64,000 nt of DNA, from contig JAFDXI010000073.1 of assembly GCA_018268035.1 (NCBI GenBank), positions 1 to 64,000 on the forward strand. Direction: 5' to 3'. A model generated the notes under the pieces. It was given only the letters and a program-made list of their open reading frames with translations. It was not told the DNA's origin and searched no databases. The position numbers and the translations under genes were made by a program. Source of the DNA: Bacteroidota bacterium (lineage in GTDB: Bacteria; Bacteroidota; Bacteroidia; Chitinophagales; Chitinophagaceae). Each line of letters opens with the position of its first letter. The first letter of the stretch is position 1. This document shows positions 56,746 through 64,000 of the stretch, in pieces.

Positions 56746-57860
56746 TTAATAGTCGCAAAAATTACAGTTTCTTCTGCATGTATAGTGTATTGGCCTAAAT
56801 AAATTTTATATCCCAAATTAAGATCAATTATCCACTGAGGTATGTTGACAAAGTCATCCCATGAATGATAAATAGAAATGGCCAATTTTGGTTTATACTT
56901 TCTGATAGTTTCTTTCGCTCCTGCAAGTGCATACAACTCGCTACCTTCTATATCCATTTTAATGAAATCAATCCTTTGTATATTATTAGCTGAAATAAAA
57001 TCATCAATTGTGATTGTTTCCGTTTCTCCATCGGCATCATCAAAATCATTAAAAGTAACTATGCTGGCAGGCCCATTATTGTTATAAAAAACTTTTTTGC
57101 CAGACTCATTCCAAAGAGGCTTGCTAATGGTTTTAATCCTTGGTTTTAAGCCAGGATTTAAATCGCAATTTTTTTTAAAAATCGAAAGGTTATCAGGAAT
57201 AAACTCAAATGAATATACTTTCCCAGATTCGCCAACACGTTCTGCGAAATATAATGCTGTATCACCCCAACATCCTCCGGCATCAATAACAATATCACCG
57301 TTCATTGCGCTTATCTCAATTATTTCACTTTTATAACTGTACTGTTCCAAAAAGAAATCACATAATATCCCCCTCGCTGTAAAGTACAATTGTATATTCT
57401 TTCCAAAAAAACCAAGATCATATTTATATAATTTAAAATGCAAAAATTTCGGGTCAATAGAATCTTCATTTTTTTCTATACTTTTTATTGTTTTATATAC
57501 TTTTTCATTTTCTATGCTATTGGTTTTTAATTTCACCTTTTTGTGCCCCAACAATCGGAAACTCACTATATCAATAAGCAACTCTTTGGAGGTATCATCT
57601 GCTAACAAATCATATATTCGATTAAGCTGCACTGAATATTTTTCTATCCCAAGTAAAAATTTGTGCAGATAATATTGCAAGTCAGCTTTGCTAATATAAT
57701 TCTTTAAAAACAGCTCTTTAATTTTTCTTTTTAGACCTGATTCTATTTTTTCGGAAAGTTGCCCAAACCTTTCTTCATCATAATTGTCTATGTAATTATT
57801 ATTGACATTTTTAATAAAACTGTCAATCAACTTATCATAAAATCCTTCCAATAAATTCAT
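56742..57860 (-). CDS. FkbM-family methyltransferase with N-terminal extension
   Basis: The 372-residue protein is larger than the usual FkbM domain. Residues 1-180 are a predicted helical region of unknown role, rich in Lys and Asn. The methyltransferase domain has VIDAGGCWGD at 191-200 and KMDIEGSELYAL near residue 310. It abuts the Wzt gene by a single base. It may methylate the chain terminus next to the transporter. Confidence 0.82.
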   Translation of the reverse strand: MNLLEGFYDKLIDSFIKNVNNNYIDNYDEERFGQLSEKIESGLKRKIKELFLKNYISKADLQYYLHKFLLGIEKYSVQLNRIYDLLADDTSKELLIDIVSFRLLGHKKVKLKTNSIENEKVYKTIKSIEKNEDSIDPKFLHFKLYKYDLGFFGKNIQLYFTARGILCDFFLEQYSYKSEIIEISAMNGDIVIDAGGCWGDTALYFAERVGESGKVYSFEFIPDNLSIFKKNCDLNPGLKPRIKTISKPLWNESGKKVFYNNNGPASIVTFNDFDDADGETETITIDDFISANNIQRIDFIKMDIEGSELYALAGAKETIRKYKPKLAISIYHSWDDFVNIPQWIIDLNLGYKIYLGQYTIHAEETVIFATIK

Positions 57861-59126
57861 TTATTTAGTCATTACTTTCTTTATTCTCCATTCCAATTCT
57901 GGCCTAATAAAGCCAGGAAATTTTCCTAACCAACCTGGTTTACGAGGAGGTTCTATACCTTCTATTACCATTGCATTTCTTATATAAATTAAAGATTTAC
58001 TCTCCGAAACTCCCATTATACTCAATGTATAAGTATCATCATTTAAAAAGTTAGGAGGAATTGTGCAGGTCGCAATAATTGCACCTGTTTCTAAATATTG
58101 AGGCGTAGAACAAGTTACAAAAATTGTAGCGCCTTCAGGCGTTTCAAAAAAAATATTGAAATTAATTTCTGTGGTGACAGATTTATTAATAATATAAAGC
58201 GCCAAAGCAATCTCCTTATCTATATAAAAAGCGCCTTCAATATCTGAAACCGTTATTAGTTCAATGCTTTCTATTGCAAAAAATTCATTCGAAGATGTTT
58301 CAAGATTTTCACTAAGAAATACTTTGTTCTTTGATGTAAAAAGCTTTAAATAATTATTGATAACTGCCCCAACATCTCCTGTTATCTCTAATTTACCATT
58401 GTTTAATAAAAATGCTCTACTACACAATGCCTTTACTGCAATTAAATTATGGCTTACAAATAAAATAGTTCTTCCTTCACCTCTCTGTACCTCGCTCATC
58501 TTACCCAAACATTTTTTCTGAAACTCTGCATCACCAACAGCGAGTACTTCATCCACAATTAATATTTCACTCTCCAGGTAAGCAGCCACAGCAAAGGCAA
58601 GCCGCACATACATGCCGCTGCTATACCGTTTTACCGGAGTATCAATATATCTTTCCACACCTGCAAAATCAACAATCTCATCAAACTTTCTTTTGATTTC
58701 TTTTTTACGCATACCAAGGATGGCGCCATTGAGATAGATATTATCTTTTCCTGTAAGTTCGGGATGGAAGCCGGTGCCCACTTCCAGCAGACTGGCTACG
58801 CGACCAATGCCTGTGATCTTTCCGGTGGTGGGGCTGGTTACCCGGCTGAGGATTTTTAATAAAGTGCTTTTGCCTGCACCGTTTTTACCAATGATGCCAA
58901 CAGCTTCACCCTGTTCTATTTCAAAATTGATATCTTTTAAACTCCATACCACATCACTCTTACCTTTCACTGAACGGTCGTTGGTTTCGCCGATTTTTAA
59001 GAATGGGTCCTCTTTGCCACGGGCAAGTGCATACCAGCGTTTCAGGTCATTACTCAATGTGCCTGTTCCAAACATACCTATCTGGTAAGCTTTTGAAAGA
59101 TTTTCTACTTGGATAGCCAGCGTCAT
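57861..59126 (-). CDS. Wzt-type ABC transporter ATPase for polysaccharide export
   Basis: The 421-residue protein is the ATP-binding subunit of an ABC-2 polysaccharide exporter. Walker A is GKNGAGKST at 80-88, the signature YSSGM at 168-172, Walker B ILIVDE at 188-193 and the H-loop SH at 225-226. A Wzt-like C-terminal domain (about 270-400) would recognise the glycan end and set specificity. The permease gene (Wzm) is not in the window. The 5' half is visibly GC-richer than the 3' half, suggesting recombination within the gene. Confidence 0.9.
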   Translation of the reverse strand: MTLAIQVENLSKAYQIGMFGTGTLSNDLKRWYALARGKEDPFLKIGETNDRSVKGKSDVVWSLKDINFEIEQGEAVGIIGKNGAGKSTLLKILSRVTSPTTGKITGIGRVASLLEVGTGFHPELTGKDNIYLNGAILGMRKKEIKRKFDEIVDFAGVERYIDTPVKRYSSGMYVRLAFAVAAYLESEILIVDEVLAVGDAEFQKKCLGKMSEVQRGEGRTILFVSHNLIAVKALCSRAFLLNNGKLEITGDVGAVINNYLKLFTSKNKVFLSENLETSSNEFFAIESIELITVSDIEGAFYIDKEIALALYIINKSVTTEINFNIFFETPEGATIFVTCSTPQYLETGAIIATCTIPPNFLNDDTYTLSIMGVSESKSLIYIRNAMVIEGIEPPRKPGWLGKFPGFIRPELEWRIKKVMTK

Positions 59127-59172
59127 TTACCTTTTTTTAATATTTGGATAGGTACACATTTTTAGACTATTA

Positions 59173-59916
59173 TTACCATTGATTAGATTTTCTTAGGAAC
59201 CCATTTTTTTTGACAAAACATATATCGCATTGTCCTAATGCTCCATCATAAGGACGACGTAAGAAACCTGGAAAATCATAAACCACATAATCTTTTTCCA
59301 ACATGAAATTTACAACATCAGAAAATACAGGCATCATGGTTTCGAAACAGAATAATGAAACTTCAAGAATAAAAACTTCTGTTTTACCCCAAGTTTGTGA
59401 AGCCCCTTTTAATGCCTCAAGTTCAAACCCCTGTATATCCAGTTTTATAAGATCTGGAATTTTGATACTATTATCATTTATAATATCATCAATCGTTATA
59501 ATTTCTATTTCACGTCTTTCTTTTAAATCTGGTTCATCATGCAATAATGAGGAGCCTAATAAATCATCCCAAATGGCTAAGGTTTTTATTTCTTTTCGAG
59601 CACCAGCTCCTGCCAAAACAAAAAAAGAGTCATTATATTCTTTGCAAAACTGTACCAGATCTTCTTTCATTTCGAGTTGCGGTTCTATCAAACAAACGAC
59701 AGCATCTGAGAAAACAGATTTTGCCATCCTGCTCCAATGCGACCTGTTAGCCCCCACATCCATTATCACTGTACAAAATAATCCACGCAATTTCAGGTCT
59801 TCCAATAAATTTATCATATTTCCAATTGGCCTATCCCATGGATGGGGCTTATTTTTGTTGACCTTTTTAATTTCATAACCGATATTATTTAATAATCTTT
59901 TTATTAAACGTTTCAT
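59173..59916 (-). CDS. FkbM-family methyltransferase
   Basis: The 247-residue protein has the SAM motif IMDVGANRSH at 51-60, the acidic strand CLIEPQLEM, and KLDIQGFELEAL near residue 160. It is the fourth FkbM-type enzyme in the region and lies 46 bases before the Wzt gene. Confidence 0.88.
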   Translation of the reverse strand: MKRLIKRLLNNIGYEIKKVNKNKPHPWDRPIGNMINLLEDLKLRGLFCTVIMDVGANRSHWSRMAKSVFSDAVVCLIEPQLEMKEDLVQFCKEYNDSFFVLAGAGARKEIKTLAIWDDLLGSSLLHDEPDLKERREIEIITIDDIINDNSIKIPDLIKLDIQGFELEALKGASQTWGKTEVFILEVSLFCFETMMPVFSDVVNFMLEKDYVVYDFPGFLRRPYDGALGQCDICFVKKNGFLRKSNQW

Positions 59917-59944
59917 TATTTTATTGTATCTGGTATTTTATTAA

Positions 59945-61081
59945 TTAGTCATTTAATGAAACAGAAACAGCGTTTGAATGTATTTCAGGTAAAGTACCAG
60001 GTCTATTTTTCAGATTAAACTTATCTCTTTGGCGCATACCCCATTTTTCAACAGTTATATAAAGCAGATAACCAAAAACAAATGCAAATAAAAAATAAAT
60101 CAAGCTTTTGAAATATGGGTTGGAAGGAAGCCATTTTTTTATGTACACACTAAAAACCGATCCCTGGATAAGATAAATTGAATATGATATTAAAGCAATG
60201 AATGAAACTGCTTTTGCAATATATCCTTTACCAACGCGGATATTTGACAAAAACGGAATGGTACACAGACAAAAAAACAATTCAATATTAGAAGAGAAAT
60301 ATAAAAAATAGTTATTCATTTCTGGCAAGCCATTCCAGAAAATCAATTCATGATGGGCAAGAAAACCAATGACTCCGATATGAAAAAAAATCAACCTGTA
60401 ATCCGTCCAAACCTTGAATCTATAAAAACTTAAATATGCACCAGTAACACCAAACATGACAGCATCAATTCTTGCAGGCAATGCTTGTCTTATATAATAG
60501 ACATAATCAAGATAAGTATTGAAATTGAGTTGATGAATTTTGTAAGCCCTGATTGCAAAACCGGCAATTAGATAAAAGAATATGACAAACGGGGCTCCTT
60601 TTTTTAAATTAAAAAATTTTGCAATGCAGAATAAAAAAATTGGCGAGGTTAGATAAAACCACTCTTCTATTGTTAGCGACCATGATTCGCCAAATGTTGG
60701 TATTTGCCCACTATGAAAATTTTGTAGAAATAGTAAATATTGAATTACTTGTCGCCCGTTAATATGATTGTTAAAAATCGCTTCAGGTAACAATATTAAG
60801 AGTACAAAAAAATAACCAGGTAAGGTACGCCACCATCTCGCTTTCCAAAAGCTAATCAGGCTGTGAATTCCTATGTTCTTTTGTGAAAGCTTTTCGAAAA
60901 TTATTTTTCCAATCAGAAATCCACTTAAAGTAAAAAAAATATTAACTCCATCAAAGTCTATTTTCCCAACAGTGCTTATTGATATGGGAATACCAACAAC
61001 ATAATACAAATGCCCTATTAAGACAGTGAGTATTGCAACACATCTCATGATATCAAGCCCGAAAATTCTCTCCTTCTTCAT
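59945..61081 (-). CDS. Acyltransferase 3 (membrane O-acyltransferase)
   Basis: The 378-residue protein has about ten membrane segments. LDIMRCVA at 9-16 matches the LDxLRxxA motif and His24 is the catalytic candidate. GVNIFFTLSGFLIG and SLTIEEWFYLTSPIF are also present. It probably acylates a sugar in the exported glycan. No membrane partner is needed. Confidence 0.9.
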   Translation of the reverse strand: MKKERIFGLDIMRCVAILTVLIGHLYYVVGIPISISTVGKIDFDGVNIFFTLSGFLIGKIIFEKLSQKNIGIHSLISFWKARWWRTLPGYFFVLLILLPEAIFNNHINGRQVIQYLLFLQNFHSGQIPTFGESWSLTIEEWFYLTSPIFLFCIAKFFNLKKGAPFVIFFYLIAGFAIRAYKIHQLNFNTYLDYVYYIRQALPARIDAVMFGVTGAYLSFYRFKVWTDYRLIFFHIGVIGFLAHHELIFWNGLPEMNNYFLYFSSNIELFFCLCTIPFLSNIRVGKGYIAKAVSFIALISYSIYLIQGSVFSVYIKKWLPSNPYFKSLIYFLFAFVFGYLLYITVEKWGMRQRDKFNLKNRPGTLPEIHSNAVSVSLND

Positions 61082-61136
61082 AGTTGCAGTTACTAAACCA
61101 GGTTTATAATTAGAACTTTATTCAATACCATTTAAG

Positions 61137-61838
61137 TTAATCAAAGCTTTTTTGGCCGATAATGACCTGGTGACAAGGTGCAATAAATTTCTTTTTAAGA
61201 ATAATTATATTCAGTTGATGAAACATTTGTTCCAGCAAAGCAAAATCAAAGACATGATGGTGCAGGCAACGGTATTTAAAATTTTCCAATGAACGTTGCT
61301 TAAAATTTGCTGCATCACCGGCCCCGGGATCCATAGAAAGGTCATGCAGGCGGAGAATTTCTTCGAGGTGTGTTAGGTCTGATTCGTCAACATCGTTTTT
61401 AAAATCCCAGAGCAAATGTTCAAATGTTGTGACGGGCCGCCTGTGATCAAATATGGTGGATTTTTCTGGCAGCACGAGTAAGATTACACCGCCCGGTTTT
61501 ATCACGCGCTGCCATTCTTTCAATGCTTTTAAAGGATTGGCAAAATGTTCGAGACAGTGCGAAGCGAGTAAAAAATCATAGTGATCAGAAGGGATAGCTG
61601 TCAGATGGCTGCCTTCGCTCACATATTGGTTGCCTTTTCTTTTTTTATAATAAACATAGTTGTTGCCTGTTTCAATATTTCCTGACCACACCGTGTTGTT
61701 GCTGAAGTTGCACCCATCAAGGTTTTTCACCTTTGCATACAGAGGAAGTTCGAAATGGAAGATGCTGCTGGGTCCGCCTATTTCAAAACCGTTTTTGTTT
61801 TTGAATAAAGGCATAATTTCATTTGCAAAACCCTGCAA
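61137..61838 (-). CDS. Class I SAM-dependent methyltransferase with uncertain start
   Basis: The protein has EIGGPSS as the SAM-loop equivalent, LASHCLEHFANP with the post-motif II segment, and VIKPGGVILLVLP. The frame begins with TTG at 61838, and coding-like sequence continues upstream (KFRFKWKLFRLQ) to a stop at 61905-61907 without an ATG. The first internal ATG is at 61814. The N-terminus therefore cannot be fixed. A hairpin repeat block lies about 100 bases upstream. Confidence 0.75.
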   Translation of the reverse strand: MQGFANEIMPLFKNKNGFEIGGPSSIFHFELPLYAKVKNLDGCNFSNNTVWSGNIETGNNYVYYKKRKGNQYVSEGSHLTAIPSDHYDFLLASHCLEHFANPLKALKEWQRVIKPGGVILLVLPEKSTIFDHRRPVTTFEHLLWDFKNDVDESDLTHLEEILRLHDLSMDPGAGDAANFKQRSLENFKYRCLHHHVFDFALLEQMFHQLNIIILKKKFIAPCHQVIIGQKSFD

Positions 61839-62011
61839 CCGGAACAGTTTCCATTTAAACCGGAACTTATCGCTGATTTTTTCTACCAGGTTAATGCTTG
61901 GTTGTTATTTGTGATGAAGAATGAATGAATGAAAACGACTTTGTATTTTTGTATTATGATGATTGATGTCATTATGAACAGATTCGCCTGGGTGAATGAC
62001 GGCATTAGGTT

Positions 62012-62149
62012 GAGATTTCTCCTTCGTCGAAATGACGGAACAATGATCGTCACCGCGACCTTAGGAGAGGTCTGCCGAATAATAAAGTGAATGTATAAAA
62101 TAGAACAACTACGCATTTTAAACAGATTTCTCCTATCGTCGAAATGACG
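62012..62149. repeat. Hairpin-forming interspersed repeat block
   Basis: Two near-identical 27-base units lie at 62012-62038 and 62123-62149 (GATTTCTCCTTCGTCGAAAT and GATTTCTCCTATCGTCGAAA). A third, inverted unit of the same design (CGACCTTAGGAGAGGTCTG within 62049-62075) lies between them. The first and third form an imperfect hairpin. The pattern (GTCATTTCGACGA-AGGAGAAATC) is widespread in Bacteroidota genomes. The rest of 61839-62151 shows no gene. Confidence 0.7.
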
Positions 62150-62151
62150 TT

Positions 62152-62961
62152 TCAATCCTTACCCACCACATACAAAACCGATGTGGGCCAGATGGCATTC
62201 TTCTCAAATACTTCTTTTGAAAAATAATCAATACCTAATTGTTCAACAGTAAAACCAACTGCAGATAACCTGCTGATAAAATCTTTTTTTGAATACATCC
62301 GCACATGATCATCCTGGAAAAAATATTTCCAGCGCAATGCTTCATCAGTGCAGGCAGGGTCTTCCATCGTTGATTCCAGTTGCATGTTGATGGGCACCAT
62401 CACAATTCCCTTTCCTCCTTTTTTCAAAACACGATACAACTCTTTCATGGCTGCAATATCATCAGGTATATGTTCCAGCACATGCGAACAGATAATAAAG
62501 TCAAATTGCCCTTCGGTATAAATATGCATATCAGTAATATCAAGCCTGTCATCCACATCATCCCTCATCAAATCCATAGACCTGTAATTGACCTGGCTGA
62601 ATTTCTTTATAAAACTTCCCAGGTGATTGTCCGGAGCTATATCGAGCAGGTGTATGGGCCTGCTTGTTGCAACGAAATATTGTGACAGGTAAATTGCAAA
62701 AAGCCTGTTCCTGTCGGGTGTATAACATCGTGAACATTGGTAATATCCAAGGTTCATGGTTTCCAAAAAAAAAGGATTGTGTACAGTCTGGCAACGTTGC
62801 CATTGCGCAAGGTAATCTTTTGGTAATGGGTGCATCCGCACAGATGTTGCGCCACACACAGGGCAATCATAAACAGCATCAGGGTCTTTGCCCGGCAGCG
62901 GGTTTTTGATCACCTGTTTGATCAACCTCAGCTTATTCATCAATACGGTAACGTTGTTCAA
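62152..62961 (-). CDS. Class I SAM-dependent methyltransferase with N-terminal zinc-ribbon-like motif
   Basis: The 269-residue protein starts with a basic stretch, then DCPVCGATS and a later YYQCSRC, a four-Cys arrangement that could bind zinc. The methyltransferase domain has LLDIAPDNHLG, IICSHVLEHIPDD and VLKKGGKGIVMVPIN. Enzymes of this design occur in glycan loci and may methylate sugar or phosphate groups. It lies 12 bases before the next methyltransferase. Confidence 0.82.
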   Translation of the reverse strand: MNNVTVLMNKLRLIKQVIKNPLPGKDPDAVYDCPVCGATSVRMHPLPKDYLAQWQRCQTVHNPFFLETMNLGYYQCSRCYTPDRNRLFAIYLSQYFVATSRPIHLLDIAPDNHLGSFIKKFSQVNYRSMDLMRDDVDDRLDITDMHIYTEGQFDFIICSHVLEHIPDDIAAMKELYRVLKKGGKGIVMVPINMQLESTMEDPACTDEALRWKYFFQDDHVRMYSKKDFISRLSAVGFTVEQLGIDYFSKEVFEKNAIWPTSVLYVVGKD

Positions 62962-62973
62962 AATACAACAGGT

Positions 62974-63675
62974 TTAGTTTCCGATTTTAACTGACAATAC
63001 AAAATATTGTTTGGCTAAAAATTCTTCAAACCATTTAAAACTAAGGTTATTGATCTTCGCCCTTGTCTTGGTATTCCATACAGGATAAACAAGATTGGAA
63101 ACTATCTTCTCAACCTTCAGCCCATTGGCGCTCATCAGGTCTATGATATTTTTTTTTCCAAAAAACCGCAAATGCGTTTTGTCCATCACCCCGCCTTCTT
63201 CATACGTAAAGGTACCACGCAATAAAATTTTCAAAACGGTTTTATACTCCCTTACATTGGGGATGCTTGCCAGGAAATAACCACCGGGTTTTAACCAGCG
63301 AAGCAGTTTATCCCGCACAGACCAGGGGTCTGCGAGGTGTTCCAGCACATCGCCGCAGATCACTACATCAAAGGCCTCCGTAAACAGATCACTGTCCATC
63401 TGCTCAATATTGGCAATGAGAAAATTGTCAATAGCAGGGTTTTTTTGTTCGGTGCCCGGCAGCTCCAGCAATTCTATGCCGGTAACTTTTTTTGCAATGC
63501 CTTTTTCCTTTAAATAGAGGAGGGTATAACCACCGCTGGCGCCCACTTCCGCCACATGACTGAAGGATCGGCCTTTGGGCAACAGGTCTATCAGGTCAGT
63601 GCGGGTAAACTGGAAATAATAACCGGCTTTTTCAAGATAAGTTGCTTCAAGTTTTTCTTTTGTATTATCGCTCAT
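62974..63675 (-). CDS. Class I SAM-dependent methyltransferase
   Basis: The 233-residue protein has EVGASGGYTLLYLKE for SAM binding, VICGDVLEHLADP, and LKPGGYFLASIPN. It overlaps the upstream methyltransferase gene by 11 bases, so the two are co-translated. The substrate is unknown. Confidence 0.85.
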   Translation of the reverse strand: MSDNTKEKLEATYLEKAGYYFQFTRTDLIDLLPKGRSFSHVAEVGASGGYTLLYLKEKGIAKKVTGIELLELPGTEQKNPAIDNFLIANIEQMDSDLFTEAFDVVICGDVLEHLADPWSVRDKLLRWLKPGGYFLASIPNVREYKTVLKILLRGTFTYEEGGVMDKTHLRFFGKKNIIDLMSANGLKVEKIVSNLVYPVWNTKTRAKINNLSFKWFEEFLAKQYFVLSVKIGN

Positions 63676-64000
63676 CGTATGAAACGGTTGCAGTCAGCAT
63701 CATAGATTTCCACAACCAGGGTAACCGGCCACAGCCTGTGAATTGGATATGATGAAAACCTTTTTCAGCCAGCAAACCGCCCAGTGTTTTCCGGCTCCAG
63801 AATTTAATATGACCGCCATCCCACAATACAGTAAAATGTTTATCCATTTTTCCTGTTACTGCCAACACCACATTTTTTAAATAACCGTGATAAGGTGTAG
63901 TCAGCACCAGGTCGCCACCACCATGTTGCAATAAAATTTTTTTACAGAAATCAAGGTATTCCTTAGGCTGGTACAGGTGTTCAATCACTTCAGTGGAAAT
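63665..64000 (-). CDS. Class I SAM-dependent methyltransferase, C-terminal part (5' truncated by the window)
   Basis: The frame is open to the right edge; the N-terminal part lies beyond base 64000. The visible 112 codons contain STEVIEHLYQPKEYLDFC (from the right edge), DLVLTTPYHGYL and WSRKTLGGLLAEKGF, typical of the second half of a class I methyltransferase. It continues the methyltransferase series at the end of the glycan region. Confidence 0.8.
   Translation of the reverse strand: MSTEVIEHLYQPKEYLDFCKKILLQHGGGDLVLTTPYHGYLKNVVLAVTGKMDKHFTVLWDGGHIKFWSRKTLGGLLAEKGFHHIQFTGCGRLPWLWKSMMLTATVSYDER

Noticed and set aside
61883..62155. Minus-strand frame of 90 codons
   Set aside because: It runs through the hairpin repeat block; the arginine-rich peptide is a translation of the repeats.
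28136..64000. A sorting-signal substrate for the exosortase
   Set aside because: No protein in the window ends in the pattern of a short motif, a membrane segment and a basic tail; the Wzy-like tail is acidic and does not fit.

Overview
The window looks like a piece of a Bacteroidota chromosome, most likely Chitinophagaceae or a close relative. The support is a SusC/SusD outer-membrane pair with a DUF1735 lipoprotein, several promoters with the Bacteroidota -7 consensus TAnnTTTG, AT-rich DNA, a Bacteroidota-style Rhs tail, and an exosortase with a Wzy-like partner of the kind known from this group. No rRNA, tRNA or CRISPR array was seen.

Layout. 1-1.06 kb: the 3' end of an Rhs-type polymorphic toxin and a small membrane protein that is probably its immunity protein, closed by a bidirectional terminator. 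1.1-3.1 kb: an XRE regulator with its own operator-like palindrome, a doubtful small frame and a secreted BNR-repeat protein. 3.3-13.1 kb: housekeeping genes (parE, a VapBC-like toxin-antitoxin pair, a DUF1835/DUF3658 protein, a membrane GT2, an alpha/beta hydrolase, korB, gnd and zwf). 13.5-19.3 kb: a transporter/DedA operon, a TIM-barrel lipoprotein, an SRAP (HMCES/YedK-like) gene with a small unknown partner, and a small exported protein. 19.4-25.9 kb: a minimal SusCD-type uptake operon (SusC, SusD, DUF1735 lipoprotein, choice-of-anchor-like lipoprotein) with a 21-bp palindrome just upstream and no degradative enzymes. 26.1-27.7 kb: folD-queE.

28.1-64 kb is one long surface-glycan region, almost entirely on the minus strand and running off the right edge. 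It begins with an exosortase on the plus strand, preceded by a 50-bp-period array of degenerate hairpins. It then holds about 17 glycosyltransferases or glycosyltransferase-like genes, a Wzy/ligase-like polymerase, two acyltransferase-3 proteins, a hexapeptide acyltransferase, an NAD-dependent epimerase, an aminotransferase/WbqC/GNAT amino-sugar module, four FkbM methyltransferases, a Wzt-type ABC ATPase and four class I SAM methyltransferases. Many genes overlap by 1-26 bases, so they are probably co-transcribed and translationally coupled. The likely product is a long, heavily methylated and acylated polysaccharide or glycoprotein glycan. The exosortase suggests that part of the system anchors or glycosylates sorted surface proteins, but no sorting-signal substrate is visible here.

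Two copies of a 138-bp non-coding element with 14-bp inverted ends and 10-bp target duplications (34123-34260 and 37658-37795) sit inside the glycan region. The second lies just upstream of a glycosyltransferase whose conserved N-terminus has no normal start codon. The 48.4-58.4 kb stretch reads as visibly more AT-rich than its flanks and may be a swapped-in serotype-like cassette. The boundary falls inside the Wzt gene.
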